DNA of 64,000 nt from CAVXEF01 sp963827315 (GCA_963827315.1 CAWHAL010000002.1:310001-374000), one strand, 5' to 3'. Shown: positions 1-9,067, counted from the first letter of the stretch. Notes: generated from the letters alone by a model not told the origin. Numbers and translations: made by a program.

Positions 1-368
1 TTGCCGTTTAGGTAGGCCCTTGCAGTGAATTCTCCCGGCCCTGCGTTTTGCAGCGGTGTTCTGTTACGGGAAAACAGGGTTTCCATCAGGCCTTCAACAA
101 CCGCCTGGCTGGCATCGATGTGGATTTCAGCGGTGTCTTCGCCGGTGTAAGAGCGTGGTGCCAAAAAGAGATAGAGCTTTGCGTCAATGCCCAGTTCGGA
201 GTCAATGGTGATGCTGCCGGTTCGAATACAGGCCTTGTCCGGTGCGACCGAGGGGTTGAAAACCTCCTGTACAATACCGATGGTGTTCGGGCCTGTTATC
301 CGGATGATTGACCTTGCACCGAAGCTCGGCGAGCTGACAGCCACAATGGTTTCGTTAAGGTTGTACAT
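1..368 (-). CDS. mnmE: tRNA modification GTPase MnmE, N-terminal part (cut by window edge)
   Basis: The open frame starts at an ATG at 366-368 and runs left off the window with no stop, so only about 122 N-terminal residues are visible. They match the TrmE N-terminal folate-binding domain: an opening ETIVAVSSPSFGARSIIRI, then RSYTGEDTAEIHIDASQAVV, then PGEFTARAYLNGK. MnmE works with MnmG (encoded here at 52184-54040) to install the carboxymethylaminomethyl group on U34 of tRNAs. The G domain and C-terminal Cys lie outside the window. The gene follows yidC on the same strand, as in many bacteria. The canonical H in EIHCHGG is D/A-shifted here (EIHIDAS), a modest departure. Identification is firm; completeness is unknown. 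Confidence 0.9.
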   Translation of the reverse strand, partial: MYNLNETIVAVSSPSFGARSIIRITGPNTIGIVQEVFNPSVAPDKACIRTGSITIDSELGIDAKLYLFLAPRSYTGEDTAEIHIDASQAVVEGLMETLFSRNRTPLQNAGPGEFTARAYLNG

Positions 369-431
369 TGGTGGTTGGTAACTGGTTATTGGTAATTGGT
401 TAAATGCTAATTACCATTCACCATTTACCAA
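369..431. repeat. Short-word spacer repeat between mnmE and yidC
   Basis: The spacer is built from variants of the words TTGGTAACTGGTTA, AATTGG and ATTACCATTCACC, on both orientations. Closely similar spacers sit at 42556-42627 and 61007-61061. No terminator or promoter is evident in it. Confidence 0.6.
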
Positions 432-2429
432 TTACATCTTATAGAACGGCTTTGGCTTTTTCTTTTTTGTTTTGCCGCCGGTCTTGCTTGTTGTGGCGAC
501 CAGCCCTTTTTCCTCAGTCTGTTCTTTTTCGCGGATGTGCTTTTTGATAACGTATTGCTCGATGACGCCGGCGAACGTGCTGGCCATAATGTAAAGGTTG
601 ACTCCCGATGGTGCCTTATAAAGCATCAGCGGGAAAAGCAGCGGCATCATAATCATCATCATTTTCTGCTGTTGAGCGACCTGGGGATTTGCTGCCGCCT
701 GCTGAGGCGTAAGTTTCTGCTGCAGGTAAAACGCCACACCCATCAGAATGGGCAGAAGGCTTAGCGAATTAACCTTCCAGCTTAGCAGCGGAACCGTTAC
801 CATCGAGAATCGAAACACCGCGTCCGGCGCTGACAGGTCGGTAATCCAGAAAGGCAAAAATGCCGCGCCGCGCAGGTCAATGCTCGTATACACCGCGCTC
901 CACAGGGCAATCCAGATGGGCATTTGCACCAGCATCGGCAGCATACCCATAACAGGCGAGGCACCGTGCTCTCTGTAAAGGGTTATCAACTGTTTGTTCA
1001 TCTCGGTTTTGTTGTTGGCGTATTTTTTCTTTACTTCTTCAGCCATTGGAGCGAGCTTGCTCATCCTGCTCATCGAAACCTGGCTCTTTTTGGTGATTGG
1101 ATGCATAACGAGCCGCATCAGGAACACCAGTATGATAATAACCACGCCGTAATTACCGATGAAGCCGTGCATCCATTTCATTATTGCCAATATCCCAAAT
1201 GCCAGAGGGCTTATGATGCTTGCCGGGCAGCAGCAGGCTAAGAAATCTATCGTCTGGACAAAGCCGAGTTTTCGGTACAGCTCGTTTTTGTCGAAGAGAC
1301 TTTTGTCCTTTGGTCCCAGGTAAAGCTGGAATTTGTACGTTATTGTGCTGTCGGCTTGGCCGGCGGGTGCGAGTTTTATAGTCGCGGTCGTTAGACTCAC
1401 ACCGACCGTTTCATCTCCGCTGTCAGCATGTTTATCTACATCCGGGTTATAGAACGACCCTTCTTTCTCTATTACCCAGTCACAGTAGTCTTTGCCCTGT
1501 TGCGGCACGGGCACAAGTATGGCGGCGAAGTATTTATTAACCGCGGCGACCCAGAGAAAGCCGGCGCCGGGCCTTGTTAGTTCTACAGTATCGATACCGC
1601 CTTCGTTATAGAGTTTTTTGGCATTGAGTTTTAATGATGTGCTGCTGATTTGCCCTTTGGGGTCTCTGAAGGTGGCCACAGCCCTTCTCATATCCCGGCT
1701 GATGTCTTCTCTGCCCAGCCCACCCGGCCCGGCTAAACGAAAATGCAGTTTTTGTTCACTGTCGGAGAGATTCTCGATGGCTAAGTTGCAGTCGAGCATA
1801 TAGCCGCCGACTGTTACCCTGTAGGTTTTGACGAGTTTACAAACCTGCTTGTTGGTGCCTTGAACTTTAATGACGGCTTCGAACCGGGCGGTTTGCGAAC
1901 CATCTTCTGCCTTTTCAGCATCGAGCAATTGCCAGTGCAATTTGTCCAGGGGCAGTTGCGACTGCTGCTGCGGAAATACCAGTTGGCTGTTGGCCATCGA
2001 CAGGATTTGTCTGCCGTCAGGAAGATTGATTGGTGAAAGGATTACTAACGGCTTGGGGTTTTTGTAGTCGCGGTTGTCGAATTCGCTGAGAGTCGCTTTT
2101 GCGATGGCAGCGCCTTTGGTGGTTAATTCGAGTTGGTACTTAAAGCCGCTGTTGGGGTCGATTGAGCCCAGAGTGATGGTCTTTGGCTCAGCGTGGTCGG
2201 CACTTAATGTGGGTACATCCGGCGTCTGCAGTTGTGCACCGTCAGCAGGAGGAGTTTCTGCAACCGATTGTTGTTTGCTCGAAGCCGTTTGTGCCAGCAG
2301 GATGCAGGGCTTTCGACCGGCAGAAACGCCTTTTTGGAAAAGGCCGGTTTCTATGATGAGTCCCCCGCAGAGAACGACAAAACCTGCTGCGGTCAGAATC
2401 AAAATGCTTTTCATATTCCCGTATCTCAT
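432..2429 (-). CDS. yidC: Membrane protein insertase YidC
   Basis: YidC/Oxa1/Alb3 insertase, inserting and folding inner-membrane proteins with or without SecYEG. The 665-residue length fits the Gram-negative type: an N-terminal membrane anchor (about residues 7-27), a large periplasmic beta-sandwich domain (about 80-385), then the conserved insertase core with segments such as GNYGVVIIILVFLMRLVMHP, MGMLPMLVQMPIWIALW and a last pair of helices around residues 580-640. The C-terminus is basic (KTKKKKPKPF), as expected for ribosome binding. A second ATG five codons downstream (2414) is an equally possible start. It precedes mnmE on the minus strand; rnpA and rpmH, often upstream, are replaced by a metallophosphoesterase. 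Confident. Confidence 0.96.
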   Translation of the reverse strand: MRYGNMKSILILTAAGFVVLCGGLIIETGLFQKGVSAGRKPCILLAQTASSKQQSVAETPPADGAQLQTPDVPTLSADHAEPKTITLGSIDPNSGFKYQLELTTKGAAIAKATLSEFDNRDYKNPKPLVILSPINLPDGRQILSMANSQLVFPQQQSQLPLDKLHWQLLDAEKAEDGSQTARFEAVIKVQGTNKQVCKLVKTYRVTVGGYMLDCNLAIENLSDSEQKLHFRLAGPGGLGREDISRDMRRAVATFRDPKGQISSTSLKLNAKKLYNEGGIDTVELTRPGAGFLWVAAVNKYFAAILVPVPQQGKDYCDWVIEKEGSFYNPDVDKHADSGDETVGVSLTTATIKLAPAGQADSTITYKFQLYLGPKDKSLFDKNELYRKLGFVQTIDFLACCCPASIISPLAFGILAIMKWMHGFIGNYGVVIIILVFLMRLVMHPITKKSQVSMSRMSKLAPMAEEVKKKYANNKTEMNKQLITLYREHGASPVMGMLPMLVQMPIWIALWSAVYTSIDLRGAAFLPFWITDLSAPDAVFRFSMVTVPLLSWKVNSLSLLPILMGVAFYLQQKLTPQQAAANPQVAQQQKMMMIMMPLLFPLMLYKAPSGVNLYIMASTFAGVIEQYVIKKHIREKEQTEEKGLVATTSKTGGKTKKKKPKPFYKM

Positions 2430-2482
2430 ACTTGGCTCGGCTTCTCAATACTCAATCACGTGAGTCGAGATAATCAGTTGTT

Positions 2483-3259
2483 TTATCTACCTTCTTTGAG
2501 TCGTTCGGCCTGGAAGCTGTCTAATTGTTCGGTGGCCATTATCTTTTTGGCGGTTGTTTCGAAATCGTATGGAAGCCGAACGAAGTTTACCTCGTTTCCA
2601 TCTACGTATGCGTAGCTCGCACGGTTGTCTTTGTCTCTTGGTTGTCCTACTGAGCCGATATTGATGATTGCCTTTTCGTTCTCGACAATCGGATAGACGT
2701 CGTTGAGCTCATCGGGCAGATAAAAGTCAGGCTCATCGAGAAACACGCCCGGCAGGTGTGTGTGGCCGATGAAGCATATATGTCGCACTTGCTCAAACAG
2801 CACGCGAACCTTTATAGGATTGGTATAAACGTCGTCGGGGAATATGTATTCGTTAATCGGCCTTCTGGGTGAGGCGTGTACGAAGTCTATTATCGCCGCA
2901 GTTGCGTCCAGTTTGGTTCTGAGTGTTTGTCGCATCGGCAGCTTGCCTAAGAATCGCCACCATTTGTCCCGGCATTCCTTGCGCTGCTCAGTCTCGAGGG
3001 CCTCACGAGTCCAGAAGCTCGCCTGCTCGGCGCCGTAGTTGAAGTTGGTCGGCTCGTAGAGGGTTGCGTAATCATGGTTGCCCATTACGCACCATTTGGT
3101 CTTTTCTATGACCAGGTCAAGACATTCTTTTGGATTCGGGCCGTAGCCGATAACGTCGCCGAGACAATAGATTGTCTTTATTCCTCGTTTTTCGATATCA
3201 GCCAAGACCGCTGTCAGCGCCTCTAAGTTCGAATGTATATCACCTATAACCGCAAACAT
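2483..3259 (-). CDS. Metallophosphoesterase (YfcE/calcineurin-like family)
   Basis: A 258-residue calcineurin-like phosphoesterase. The dinuclear metal site motifs are in order: GDIHSN (residues 6-11), GDVIGYGPNP (34-43), GNHD (60-63) and GHTHLP (165-170). These proteins hydrolyse phosphodiesters or phosphomonoesters; the substrate cannot be read from the sequence. It has no signal peptide, so it is probably cytoplasmic. It lies 53 bp upstream of yidC on the same strand and is divergent from lptB across a 260-bp spacer, so it may share a transcript with yidC. Family call is firm, specific role unknown. Confidence 0.88.
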   Translation of the reverse strand: MFAVIGDIHSNLEALTAVLADIEKRGIKTIYCLGDVIGYGPNPKECLDLVIEKTKWCVMGNHDYATLYEPTNFNYGAEQASFWTREALETEQRKECRDKWWRFLGKLPMRQTLRTKLDATAAIIDFVHASPRRPINEYIFPDDVYTNPIKVRVLFEQVRHICFIGHTHLPGVFLDEPDFYLPDELNDVYPIVENEKAIINIGSVGQPRDKDNRASYAYVDGNEVNFVRLPYDFETTAKKIMATEQLDSFQAERLKEGR

Positions 3260-3428
3260 ACGTCACTCCAGCATATGCAAACTCAATACCCGCGCGGAAA
3301 ACACCTACATATCAAAAATGTCCCCAAAATGCCAGAACATTTGTCGATTTTTGAAGAAGCCGATTGCTCGCCGATTTCTCAGGCAAAGGCTGGAGTTTAT
3401 TATGTTGGTGTGTCCTTGCGCTATTTAT

Positions 3429-3456
3429 TTGATTTGGTTATTCCGACCGTTATAAT
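3429..3456 (+). promoter_or_regulatory. Candidate sigma-70 promoter of lptB
   Basis: TTGATT (3429-3434), 16-bp spacer, perfect TATAAT (3451-3456). A start near 3463 leaves a leader of about 60 nt before the ATG at 3526, which argues against the longer frame starting at 3457. Confidence 0.6.
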
Positions 3457-3525
3457 ATGGACTTGGACATCCCTTACGGGACTGTGGTTCGGTCAGAGAT
3501 ACATACAAAGTTCGGTGCGCGAAAA

Positions 3526-4275
3526 ATGATGGATATGGTTCTTCTTGAAACTCATGGGTTGGTAAAGAGGTATTCCGGCCGGGCCGTTGTCAATGAAGTA
3601 CGCGTTACAATTGCTCGGCGCAGCATAGTCGGCCTTCTTGGCCGAAACGGCGCCGGTAAGACCACGACCTTCAGAATGATTATGGGAATGATAACCCCTG
3701 ACAGCGGAGAGGTCCTTTTTCAGGGCGAGGATATTACGAAGCTGCCGATGTACAAACGGGCCCGGCTTGGAATCGGCTACCTCTCGCAGGAGCCCAGCAT
3801 CTTTCAGAGGCTCACTGTCAGGGAAAACCTCTATGCGATTCTGGAGATAATGGCTATTACCACCGCGGAGCGCAACCGCAGGGCAGAAAAGCTCATCGAG
3901 CGGTTTGGGCTTGTCGAGGTCGCCGACAGCCAGGGCAGATTTCTTTCGGGCGGTGAGCGAAGGAAACTTGAGATTGCCCGCGCAATGGTAACTGAGCCTT
4001 CCTTGATTCTGCTGGATGAGCCGTTCAGCGGCGTTGACCCCATCGCCGTTGAGGACCTCCAGCACGATATCCGTCGGCTTGTGACTTCGGGCGTCAGCAT
4101 CCTCGTTACCGACCATAATGTCGAAAGGACTCTCGAAGTGGTCGACAAGGCATACATTATTGACCACGGCAGGGTAATCGGCGAGGGTTCACCTGCGGAG
4201 GTCATACGCAACGAGATAGTCAGGAAATCTTACCTCGGCAGTACCTTCGACGGCGATGAATTCGACGAGAAATAG
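3526..4275 (+). CDS. lptB: LPS export ABC transporter ATP-binding protein LptB
   Basis: ATPase of the LptB2FG transporter that extracts lipopolysaccharide from the inner membrane and drives it to the outer membrane. With the start at 3526 the protein is 249 residues, close to the usual 240. Visible: Walker A GRNGAGKTT (residues 39-47), Q-loop LSQEPSIFQRLTVRENL, signature SGGERRK (141-147), Walker B ILLDEP (161-166), and switch His in TDHNVERT (His197). The LSQEPSIF-x-LTV and SGGERRKLEIARA wording is LptB-like rather than generic. The frame stays open upstream to 3457, but the promoter overlaps that region. LptF/G/C/A are not in the window. It fits with lpxD, lpxI and the LPS kinase at 41-44 kb. 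Confidence 0.93.
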   Translation: MMDMVLLETHGLVKRYSGRAVVNEVRVTIARRSIVGLLGRNGAGKTTTFRMIMGMITPDSGEVLFQGEDITKLPMYKRARLGIGYLSQEPSIFQRLTVRENLYAILEIMAITTAERNRRAEKLIERFGLVEVADSQGRFLSGGERRKLEIARAMVTEPSLILLDEPFSGVDPIAVEDLQHDIRRLVTSGVSILVTDHNVERTLEVVDKAYIIDHGRVIGEGSPAEVIRNEIVRKSYLGSTFDGDEFDEK

Positions 4276-4353
4276 CGGACAGCATTTAGTCTGCAGACAT
4301 CATTCCTGCACGGGCAGGAATTTGCAATACATCATATGTGTGAGTGGTGAGGG

Positions 4354-4869
4354 ATGGTAGATATTGAGAAGTGTCGAATCACGCATTACCCGGCGGCAGT
4401 CTTGGCTGAGGCCGCCAAGCCGGTTGAGAAAATTGACGATAGTATCCGTCGGCTGACAGAGAAGATGACGCAGATTATGCTCGAACAGAAAGGCGTCGGC
4501 CTGGCAGCTCCGCAGGCAGGTGTCTCGCTTCGGGTTTTTATCATATCCATCGACGGCACTAAAGAGAAGGTAAAGGTTTACATAAATCCGACTGTTACGC
4601 CGGCTGGCGCGTCAATTTTAAGCGAGGAGGGCTGCTTGTCGGTGCCGGGCGTCCGTACCAGGATTCGCAGGTACCAAAAGTGCACCGTTACCGCCACCGA
4701 CCTTGCCGGCAACGAGTTTACCGAGCAGGCTGAGGGGCTTTATGCAAGGGCACTGCAGCACGAGTACGACCACATACAGGGTATAACTATTGTCAACCGG
4801 ATGGGCCAGGTGGCTAAGATAGCGCACCGAAAACAGCTTAAAAAACTTAAAGAGGAACACAGGGGATAA
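4354..4869 (+). CDS. def: Peptide deformylase
   Basis: Removes the N-formyl group from nascent proteins. The 171-residue protein has all three metal/catalytic motifs: GVGLAAPQAG (residues 47-56), EEGCLSVPG (91-99, metal ligand Cys) and HEYDH (136-140, two metal-binding His and the catalytic Glu). It lies 78 bp after lptB and 77 bp before fmt, the classical def-fmt pairing in which formylation and deformylation enzymes are co-encoded. A purine-rich GGTGAGGG precedes the ATG. Confident. Confidence 0.96.
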   Translation: MVDIEKCRITHYPAAVLAEAAKPVEKIDDSIRRLTEKMTQIMLEQKGVGLAAPQAGVSLRVFIISIDGTKEKVKVYINPTVTPAGASILSEEGCLSVPGVRTRIRRYQKCTVTATDLAGNEFTEQAEGLYARALQHEYDHIQGITIVNRMGQVAKIAHRKQLKKLKEEHRG

Positions 4870-4875
4870 TAATTT

Positions 4876-4946
4876 CCGATTTACGACTAAGGTTTACCCG
4901 CCTGTGGCGGGTTTAAGAACCGTAAATCGAAAATCGCAAATCGAAG
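4876..4946. repeat. Spacer repeat with CCGCC/GGCGG palindrome before fmt
   Basis: The def-fmt gap holds the words GATTTACGACT, CGTAAATCG, AAAATCG, CAAATCG around an inner palindrome ACCCGCC-TGT-GGCGGGT. Similar palindromes recur near 10140, 21437 and 29167. It could form a hairpin in the def-fmt transcript. Confidence 0.55.
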
Positions 4947-5900
4947 ATGAAAATAGTTTATCTCGGCAGTGGTGAATTCGGTATTGAATGCTTGAACGCA
5001 TTGGCCAAGTCAAGCCACAGCCTTGTATTTATTGTAACGCAGCCTCCGGCCCAAGCCGGCAGAGGCAGAAAAGAAAAGTCTACCCCTGTCGCCTGCTGGG
5101 CGGCGGAAAATTCGATTGCGTTTGCGCAGACCGACAACGTCAATTCCGCCGAGATGGTAAAAAAAATTAACACCTGTCAGCCGGACCTGCTTGTTGTAAT
5201 TGCATTTGGCCAGAAAATCGGTAATGAGCTGATAAATCTGCCGCCTAAAGGAGCTATAAATGTGCACGCCTCTTTGCTTCCGGGGTATCGTGGAGCTGCT
5301 CCTATAAACTGGGTGATAATTAACGGCGAGAAGGAGACCGGCATCTCGATAATCAAGATTACAGAAAAAATGGATGCCGGCGATATTCTTGCGCAGCAGG
5401 GATGTGAAATCAGCCCTGATGAAACAGCCGGGCATCTGCACGACAGGTTAGCCCTGATGGCGGCACCGCTGCTGCTAAAAACCATAGACAGGATTGAGAG
5501 AGGCTCAGTTGTTTACACTAAGCAGGACCATTCAAAAGCAACTTTAGCGCCGAAATTGAAGAAGTCGGACGCTTTTCTGGACTTCGGTGAGCCGGCTGAG
5601 CTTCTGCGAAGAAAGATACTCGGCTTTTGGCCTTGGCCGGGGGCTTCTGCAGTTTATGTTTCGCAGAAGAGTAAAAAGTCTCAGCAGGTAATGATAGCGG
5701 GGGCCGAGGTGGTACAGTGCTCGAATCCGGCTGGTCTGGCTGCCGGCACGCTCGATGAAGACCTCAATATCCTCTGTGGCCGTGATGCCCTTAAAATTAC
5801 CAGGATTAAACCAGCCGGCAGTTCGCTTATGGACTTCAGGGACTTTGTCAATGGTCGAGAAACCAAGCCGGGCGATATGTTTGTAAAGATAGAAAAGTGA
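4947..5900 (+). CDS. fmt: Methionyl-tRNA formyltransferase
   Basis: Transfers a formyl group from 10-formyl-THF to Met-tRNAi for translation initiation. The 317-residue length is typical. The N-terminal formyltransferase fold begins MKIVYLGSGEFGI; the catalytic segment reads NVHASLLPGYRGAAPINW with the active-site Asn105 and His107, and the partner Asp is in KMDAGDI (about residue 143). The C-terminal tRNA-binding OB-like domain includes LGFWPWPGA. It is downstream of def and overlaps the next gene, rsmB, by a few bases if rsmB starts at GTG 5897. Confident. Confidence 0.96.
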   Translation: MKIVYLGSGEFGIECLNALAKSSHSLVFIVTQPPAQAGRGRKEKSTPVACWAAENSIAFAQTDNVNSAEMVKKINTCQPDLLVVIAFGQKIGNELINLPPKGAINVHASLLPGYRGAAPINWVIINGEKETGISIIKITEKMDAGDILAQQGCEISPDETAGHLHDRLALMAAPLLLKTIDRIERGSVVYTKQDHSKATLAPKLKKSDAFLDFGEPAELLRRKILGFWPWPGASAVYVSQKSKKSQQVMIAGAEVVQCSNPAGLAAGTLDEDLNILCGRDALKITRIKPAGSSLMDFRDFVNGRETKPGDMFVKIEK

Positions 5901-7282
5901 GAATGGCTAATCAGGGGTCAAAAAGCGCCCGAGCTGTAGCAATCACCGTCTTAAACAGATTCAATCCGAAACGCGATTACGCCAGCCAAATCCTGAATCA
6001 GCTCCTGCCGCAAACCCACCAGAGACAAAGAGCCACAGACCTTGTCTTTGGCACCATAAGAAACTCTAAAGCCATCGATATGGTGGTAGCCAAATTAGCG
6101 GATTGTCCTGTTGAGCGGATACCGGCTAAGGTGCTAAATGTCATTCGCGTCGGTGTTTATGAGCTTATTTATTCACCGGCGACCGCAGAGTACGCAATCG
6201 TCAATGACGCTGTCGAAAACGCTAAAGCAGTTGCCGGAGGGAAAGAGGCTGGTTTTGTCAATGCTGTGCTTCGACAAATCACGAGGTGCATAAAGGGTCG
6301 GCAGATACCGCTTTCACAGGCACAGGCCAAAGCGGTGCTTCCGCAAACGCCCTTGACCGGCTGTGAATTCGATATCGATATCCTGCCGGAGCCTCAGGAG
6401 TCGCCGGCCGATTATTTCAGCGCTGCTTTTTCACTTCCTAAGTGGCTGGTTTCTGATTGGCTCAGTGTATTCGAGACGGAAAAAACTCGGCAGATTTGCT
6501 TTGCGGCCAATCGCAGGCCCAGTGTCTATATTAGGCCGAATAGCCTGAGAACAACGGTGCAGGATTTAGCCGAGAAGCTCCGGCAGGCAAATGTTGAGTT
6601 TGAGATATTACCCGATGAGTCGATGCTGAGAATCAGGGCCCCTGAAGCGGTAACGGAGCTTATTGGTTTTGCTGAGGGGCTTTTTACTGTTCAGGATAGA
6701 ACCGCCTCGCGGCCGGGTTTTGCTTTGGCGCCAAAGGCTGGCGAGACAATCCTTGACCTTTGTGCTGCGCCGGGGACGAAAACAACACAATTGGCTGAAC
6801 TTACCGGCGATAAAGCAAGGATTATCGCAACTGATACTGATAACATCCGTCTGGAAAAGGTCAGGGAAAACACGGCCCGGCTTGGCATAAATAGTGTCAG
6901 AATCGTTGCGTATGAGAATGTAGAAGAAATCGCAGCCGAGATTGGATTGTTTGACGCTGTTTTGCTGGATGTGCCCTGTTCAAATACCGGTGTACTGGCA
7001 AGACGGCCTGAAGCGCGGTTCAGAATCACGCCGAAAGCAATAACCGAGCTGACAAAAATACAGGCTGAACTGCTCAGGGCCGCTGCAAAATTGATAAAGC
7101 CCGAGGGCAGGATATGTTACAGCACCTGTAGTATACAACCTTCGGAAAACAACCAGCTTATAGCAGATTTCACAGGGCAGAATCCAGAGTTTGAATGTAG
7201 GTACGAAGAGACGACACTTCCATCGGCGGAAAATTTTGATTGTGACGGTGGCTACGTCGCAATTGTCGGTCGTAATAAGTGA
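5897..7282 (+). CDS. rsmB: 16S rRNA (cytosine-967 C5) methyltransferase RsmB
   Basis: SAM-dependent m5C methyltransferase for C967 of 16S rRNA. The 461-residue protein has the N-terminal NusB-like RNA-binding domain (about residues 10-140, with ATDLVFGTIRN and EYAIVNDAVE) and a C-terminal Rossmann methyltransferase: SAM motif I LDLCAAPGTKTTQLAEL (about 286), motif IV LLDVPCSNTGVLARRP (about 355, Cys releasing) and motif VI CYSTCS (about 406, nucleophilic Cys). Start is either GTG 5897 overlapping the fmt stop or ATG 5903. It closes the def-fmt-rsmB operon, an arrangement widespread in bacteria. Confidence 0.95.
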   Translation: MRMANQGSKSARAVAITVLNRFNPKRDYASQILNQLLPQTHQRQRATDLVFGTIRNSKAIDMVVAKLADCPVERIPAKVLNVIRVGVYELIYSPATAEYAIVNDAVENAKAVAGGKEAGFVNAVLRQITRCIKGRQIPLSQAQAKAVLPQTPLTGCEFDIDILPEPQESPADYFSAAFSLPKWLVSDWLSVFETEKTRQICFAANRRPSVYIRPNSLRTTVQDLAEKLRQANVEFEILPDESMLRIRAPEAVTELIGFAEGLFTVQDRTASRPGFALAPKAGETILDLCAAPGTKTTQLAELTGDKARIIATDTDNIRLEKVRENTARLGINSVRIVAYENVEEIAAEIGLFDAVLLDVPCSNTGVLARRPEARFRITPKAITELTKIQAELLRAAAKLIKPEGRICYSTCSIQPSENNQLIADFTGQNPEFECRYEETTLPSAENFDCDGGYVAIVGRNK

Positions 7283-7478
7283 TGCGCACATCGCATAACG
7301 CATATTTTCTTGTGGCGGACAGCACACAATACCGCTTAATTTGAAACTTCAATCAACAGCTTTTCCACAATGCGGACTTACGATGTGCAGAAGTTGTTGA
7401 AATAAAAATTTTTTTCTCTGCAAAGTCAATGCTGACAGCAGCCTCTCTCAAGTGGAAAAGAAATTCTCAAAAACGCTG
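7283..7478. other. Intergenic spacer upstream of dnaA, possible oriC
   Basis: About 200 bp without a gene. It contains two one-to-two-mismatch DnaA-box-like 9-mers, TTTTCCACA (7361-7369, plus) and TTTTCCACT (7451-7459, minus), and an AT-rich stretch AATAAAAATTTTTTTC (about 7401-7416). This resembles a small origin but the boxes are too few for a firm call. It may instead only be the dnaA control region. Confidence 0.35.
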
Positions 7479-7507
7479 TTGACTTGTCCTGTCATCGTTC
7501 AATAATA
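7479..7507 (+). promoter_or_regulatory. Candidate dnaA promoter
   Basis: TTGACT (7479-7484) and AATAAT/ATAATA (7501-7507) separated by 16-17 bp. It overlaps the first codons of the longest dnaA frame (TTG 7484), so the true start must lie downstream, supporting GTG 7562 or ATG 7574. Confidence 0.5.
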
Positions 7508-7573
7508 GCGCAAGCGAATTTGATTTCGCAGCGAAAAAAAATTAAGAGGACCATTGATACAGTGGAGAGTATC

Positions 7574-9010
7574 ATGCAGGGTGCAGTCACGGATGAACGC
7601 TGTCGCACAACGGATTCTCAGCTCGACGCTATTAACGAAGCTCTTGCCGAGAAGGTGGGGCCGCAAAAGTATCGAATATGGTTTAGAAATTCGACAAGAC
7701 TGTCATTGACTGACGGCTATCTGAAGGTTGGTGTTCCGAATCTTTTCATAGCCAGCTGGATTGAGAATCATTTTCTGACTCAAATCAGCGATGCGGTTCG
7801 GACGGTTACCGGCTCCGGCTGTCAGGTTACTTTTGCCATTGACCCGGAGCTTGCCGGTCAACAGAGGCGAACGCAACTGGACTGTCAGGTGCAGATGGTG
7901 ACAGGGGTGCAGGGCCGAGCCGCCGGACGTGACACTGGAGTGCAGCAGCCTGTTTCACAGAAGAAACTTAAGTTTACTTTTGACAATTTTGTTGTCGGGG
8001 CATCGAATGAGCTGGCCTGCAGCGCCGCAAAGGCCGTGGCCCGCGAGCAGCGAAGCCCTTTTAATCCGCTGTTTATCCACGGAGGGTATGGGGTTGGAAA
8101 GACTCATCTGCTGCAAGGGATTTGCAATCAGGTGGGCAGGGACCGACCCGGAACTAATTGGCTGTATCTCTCAGCGGAGGATTTCGTCAATCAGTTCGTG
8201 CTGGCCTTGAAGACTAAAAAGCTGGAGGCTTTTCGACGCAGGATGAGACAAACGGATTTGTTGGTCATCGATGACGTCCACTTCTTGGCCAGCAAACCTT
8301 CTACTCAGGAGGAATTCCTTCACACCTTCAATACAATTGACCTGGCCGGTAAACAGGTTGTACTGGCCTGCAATGCCCATCCGAAATTGATTGGGCAGCT
8401 TTCTGAAAAGCTCGTCAACAGGTTCGTTTCGGGAATGGTCGTCAAGATTGAAACGCCTGATTTCCATACCCGCTGTCAAATCTGCAGACAATATGCGGCG
8501 ACAATGCGAAAACACATACCCGAAGGTGTTGTCAGGTACATCGCCGAAAATCTGCGGGCGAATGTCCGTGAGCTTGAAGGTGCCCTGCTGAAGCTGATTG
8601 CGTATTCTTCACTGCAGAATCAGAAAGTTTCGATTCACGTGGCCAAGCAGATTCTCGCTGAGCATATCGAAAGATGTGACCCTATAGTCCACATATCTGA
8701 TATTGAGTCGGCGGTCGCCACGTTTTTCGGGATAACCCCAGCCGATATACACTCCTCCAAGAAGGACAGGACCATCTCGCTGGCCAGGCATTTTAGCATG
8801 TATCTGGTCAGGACACACACCAAGATGTCCTCGTCCGAGATAGGCAGACTTTTGGGCAATAAGAATCACGCTACGGTGCTGCTGGCCTGCAAAAAGATTG
8901 AGGAGCAAGTCAAGCAAAATGCCGATTTACACTGGCTTGGCCCCGCAGGAAGCAAAACTTCCAAGGCCAGGACGGTTCTTGCCCGTCTTGAAGAGGGCAT
9001 CTCCGGATGA
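7574..9010 (+). CDS. dnaA: Chromosomal replication initiator DnaA
   Basis: AAA+ initiator that binds oriC DnaA boxes and opens the duplex. With ATG 7574 the product is 478 residues. Domain I is seen in VGPQKYRIWFRNSTRLSLTD; the linker is short and Gln-rich; the AAA+ domain has TFDNFVVGASNELA, Walker A GGYGVGKTH (about 170-178), Walker B LLVIDDVHFL (about 229) and sensor regions; domain IV ends with SMYLVRTHTKMSSSEIGRLL and the signature NKNHATVLLA. The signature has NKNHATVLLA where most DnaA have D-H-(T/S)-T-V, with N for D. The frame stays open to 7484 but a promoter overlaps it. A strong hairpin follows the stop. Confident in function, moderate on the exact start. Confidence 0.95.
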   Translation: MQGAVTDERCRTTDSQLDAINEALAEKVGPQKYRIWFRNSTRLSLTDGYLKVGVPNLFIASWIENHFLTQISDAVRTVTGSGCQVTFAIDPELAGQQRRTQLDCQVQMVTGVQGRAAGRDTGVQQPVSQKKLKFTFDNFVVGASNELACSAAKAVAREQRSPFNPLFIHGGYGVGKTHLLQGICNQVGRDRPGTNWLYLSAEDFVNQFVLALKTKKLEAFRRRMRQTDLLVIDDVHFLASKPSTQEEFLHTFNTIDLAGKQVVLACNAHPKLIGQLSEKLVNRFVSGMVVKIETPDFHTRCQICRQYAATMRKHIPEGVVRYIAENLRANVRELEGALLKLIAYSSLQNQKVSIHVAKQILAEHIERCDPIVHISDIESAVATFFGITPADIHSSKKDRTISLARHFSMYLVRTHTKMSSSEIGRLLGNKNHATVLLACKKIEEQVKQNADLHWLGPAGSKTSKARTVLARLEEGISG

Positions 9011-9017
9011 GCAGGTA

Positions 9018-9067
9018 AAAGGAAAGCGGCAGCAAGGTTTCGCCCTTTTGCTGCCGCTTTATCCTTT
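9018..9067 (+). terminator. Hairpin after dnaA
   Basis: AAAGCGGCAGCAA pairs with TTGCTGCCGCTTT around a short loop, extended by flanking AAAGG/CCTTT. A long stable stem directly after the dnaA stop. There is no clean T-run, so it may be an attenuating or RNA-stabilising hairpin rather than a strict intrinsic terminator. Confidence 0.6.

Noticed and set aside
3493..4211. Long minus-strand frames opposite lptB
   Set aside because: Shadow of a high-GC third-position gene; lptB motifs are complete on the plus strand.
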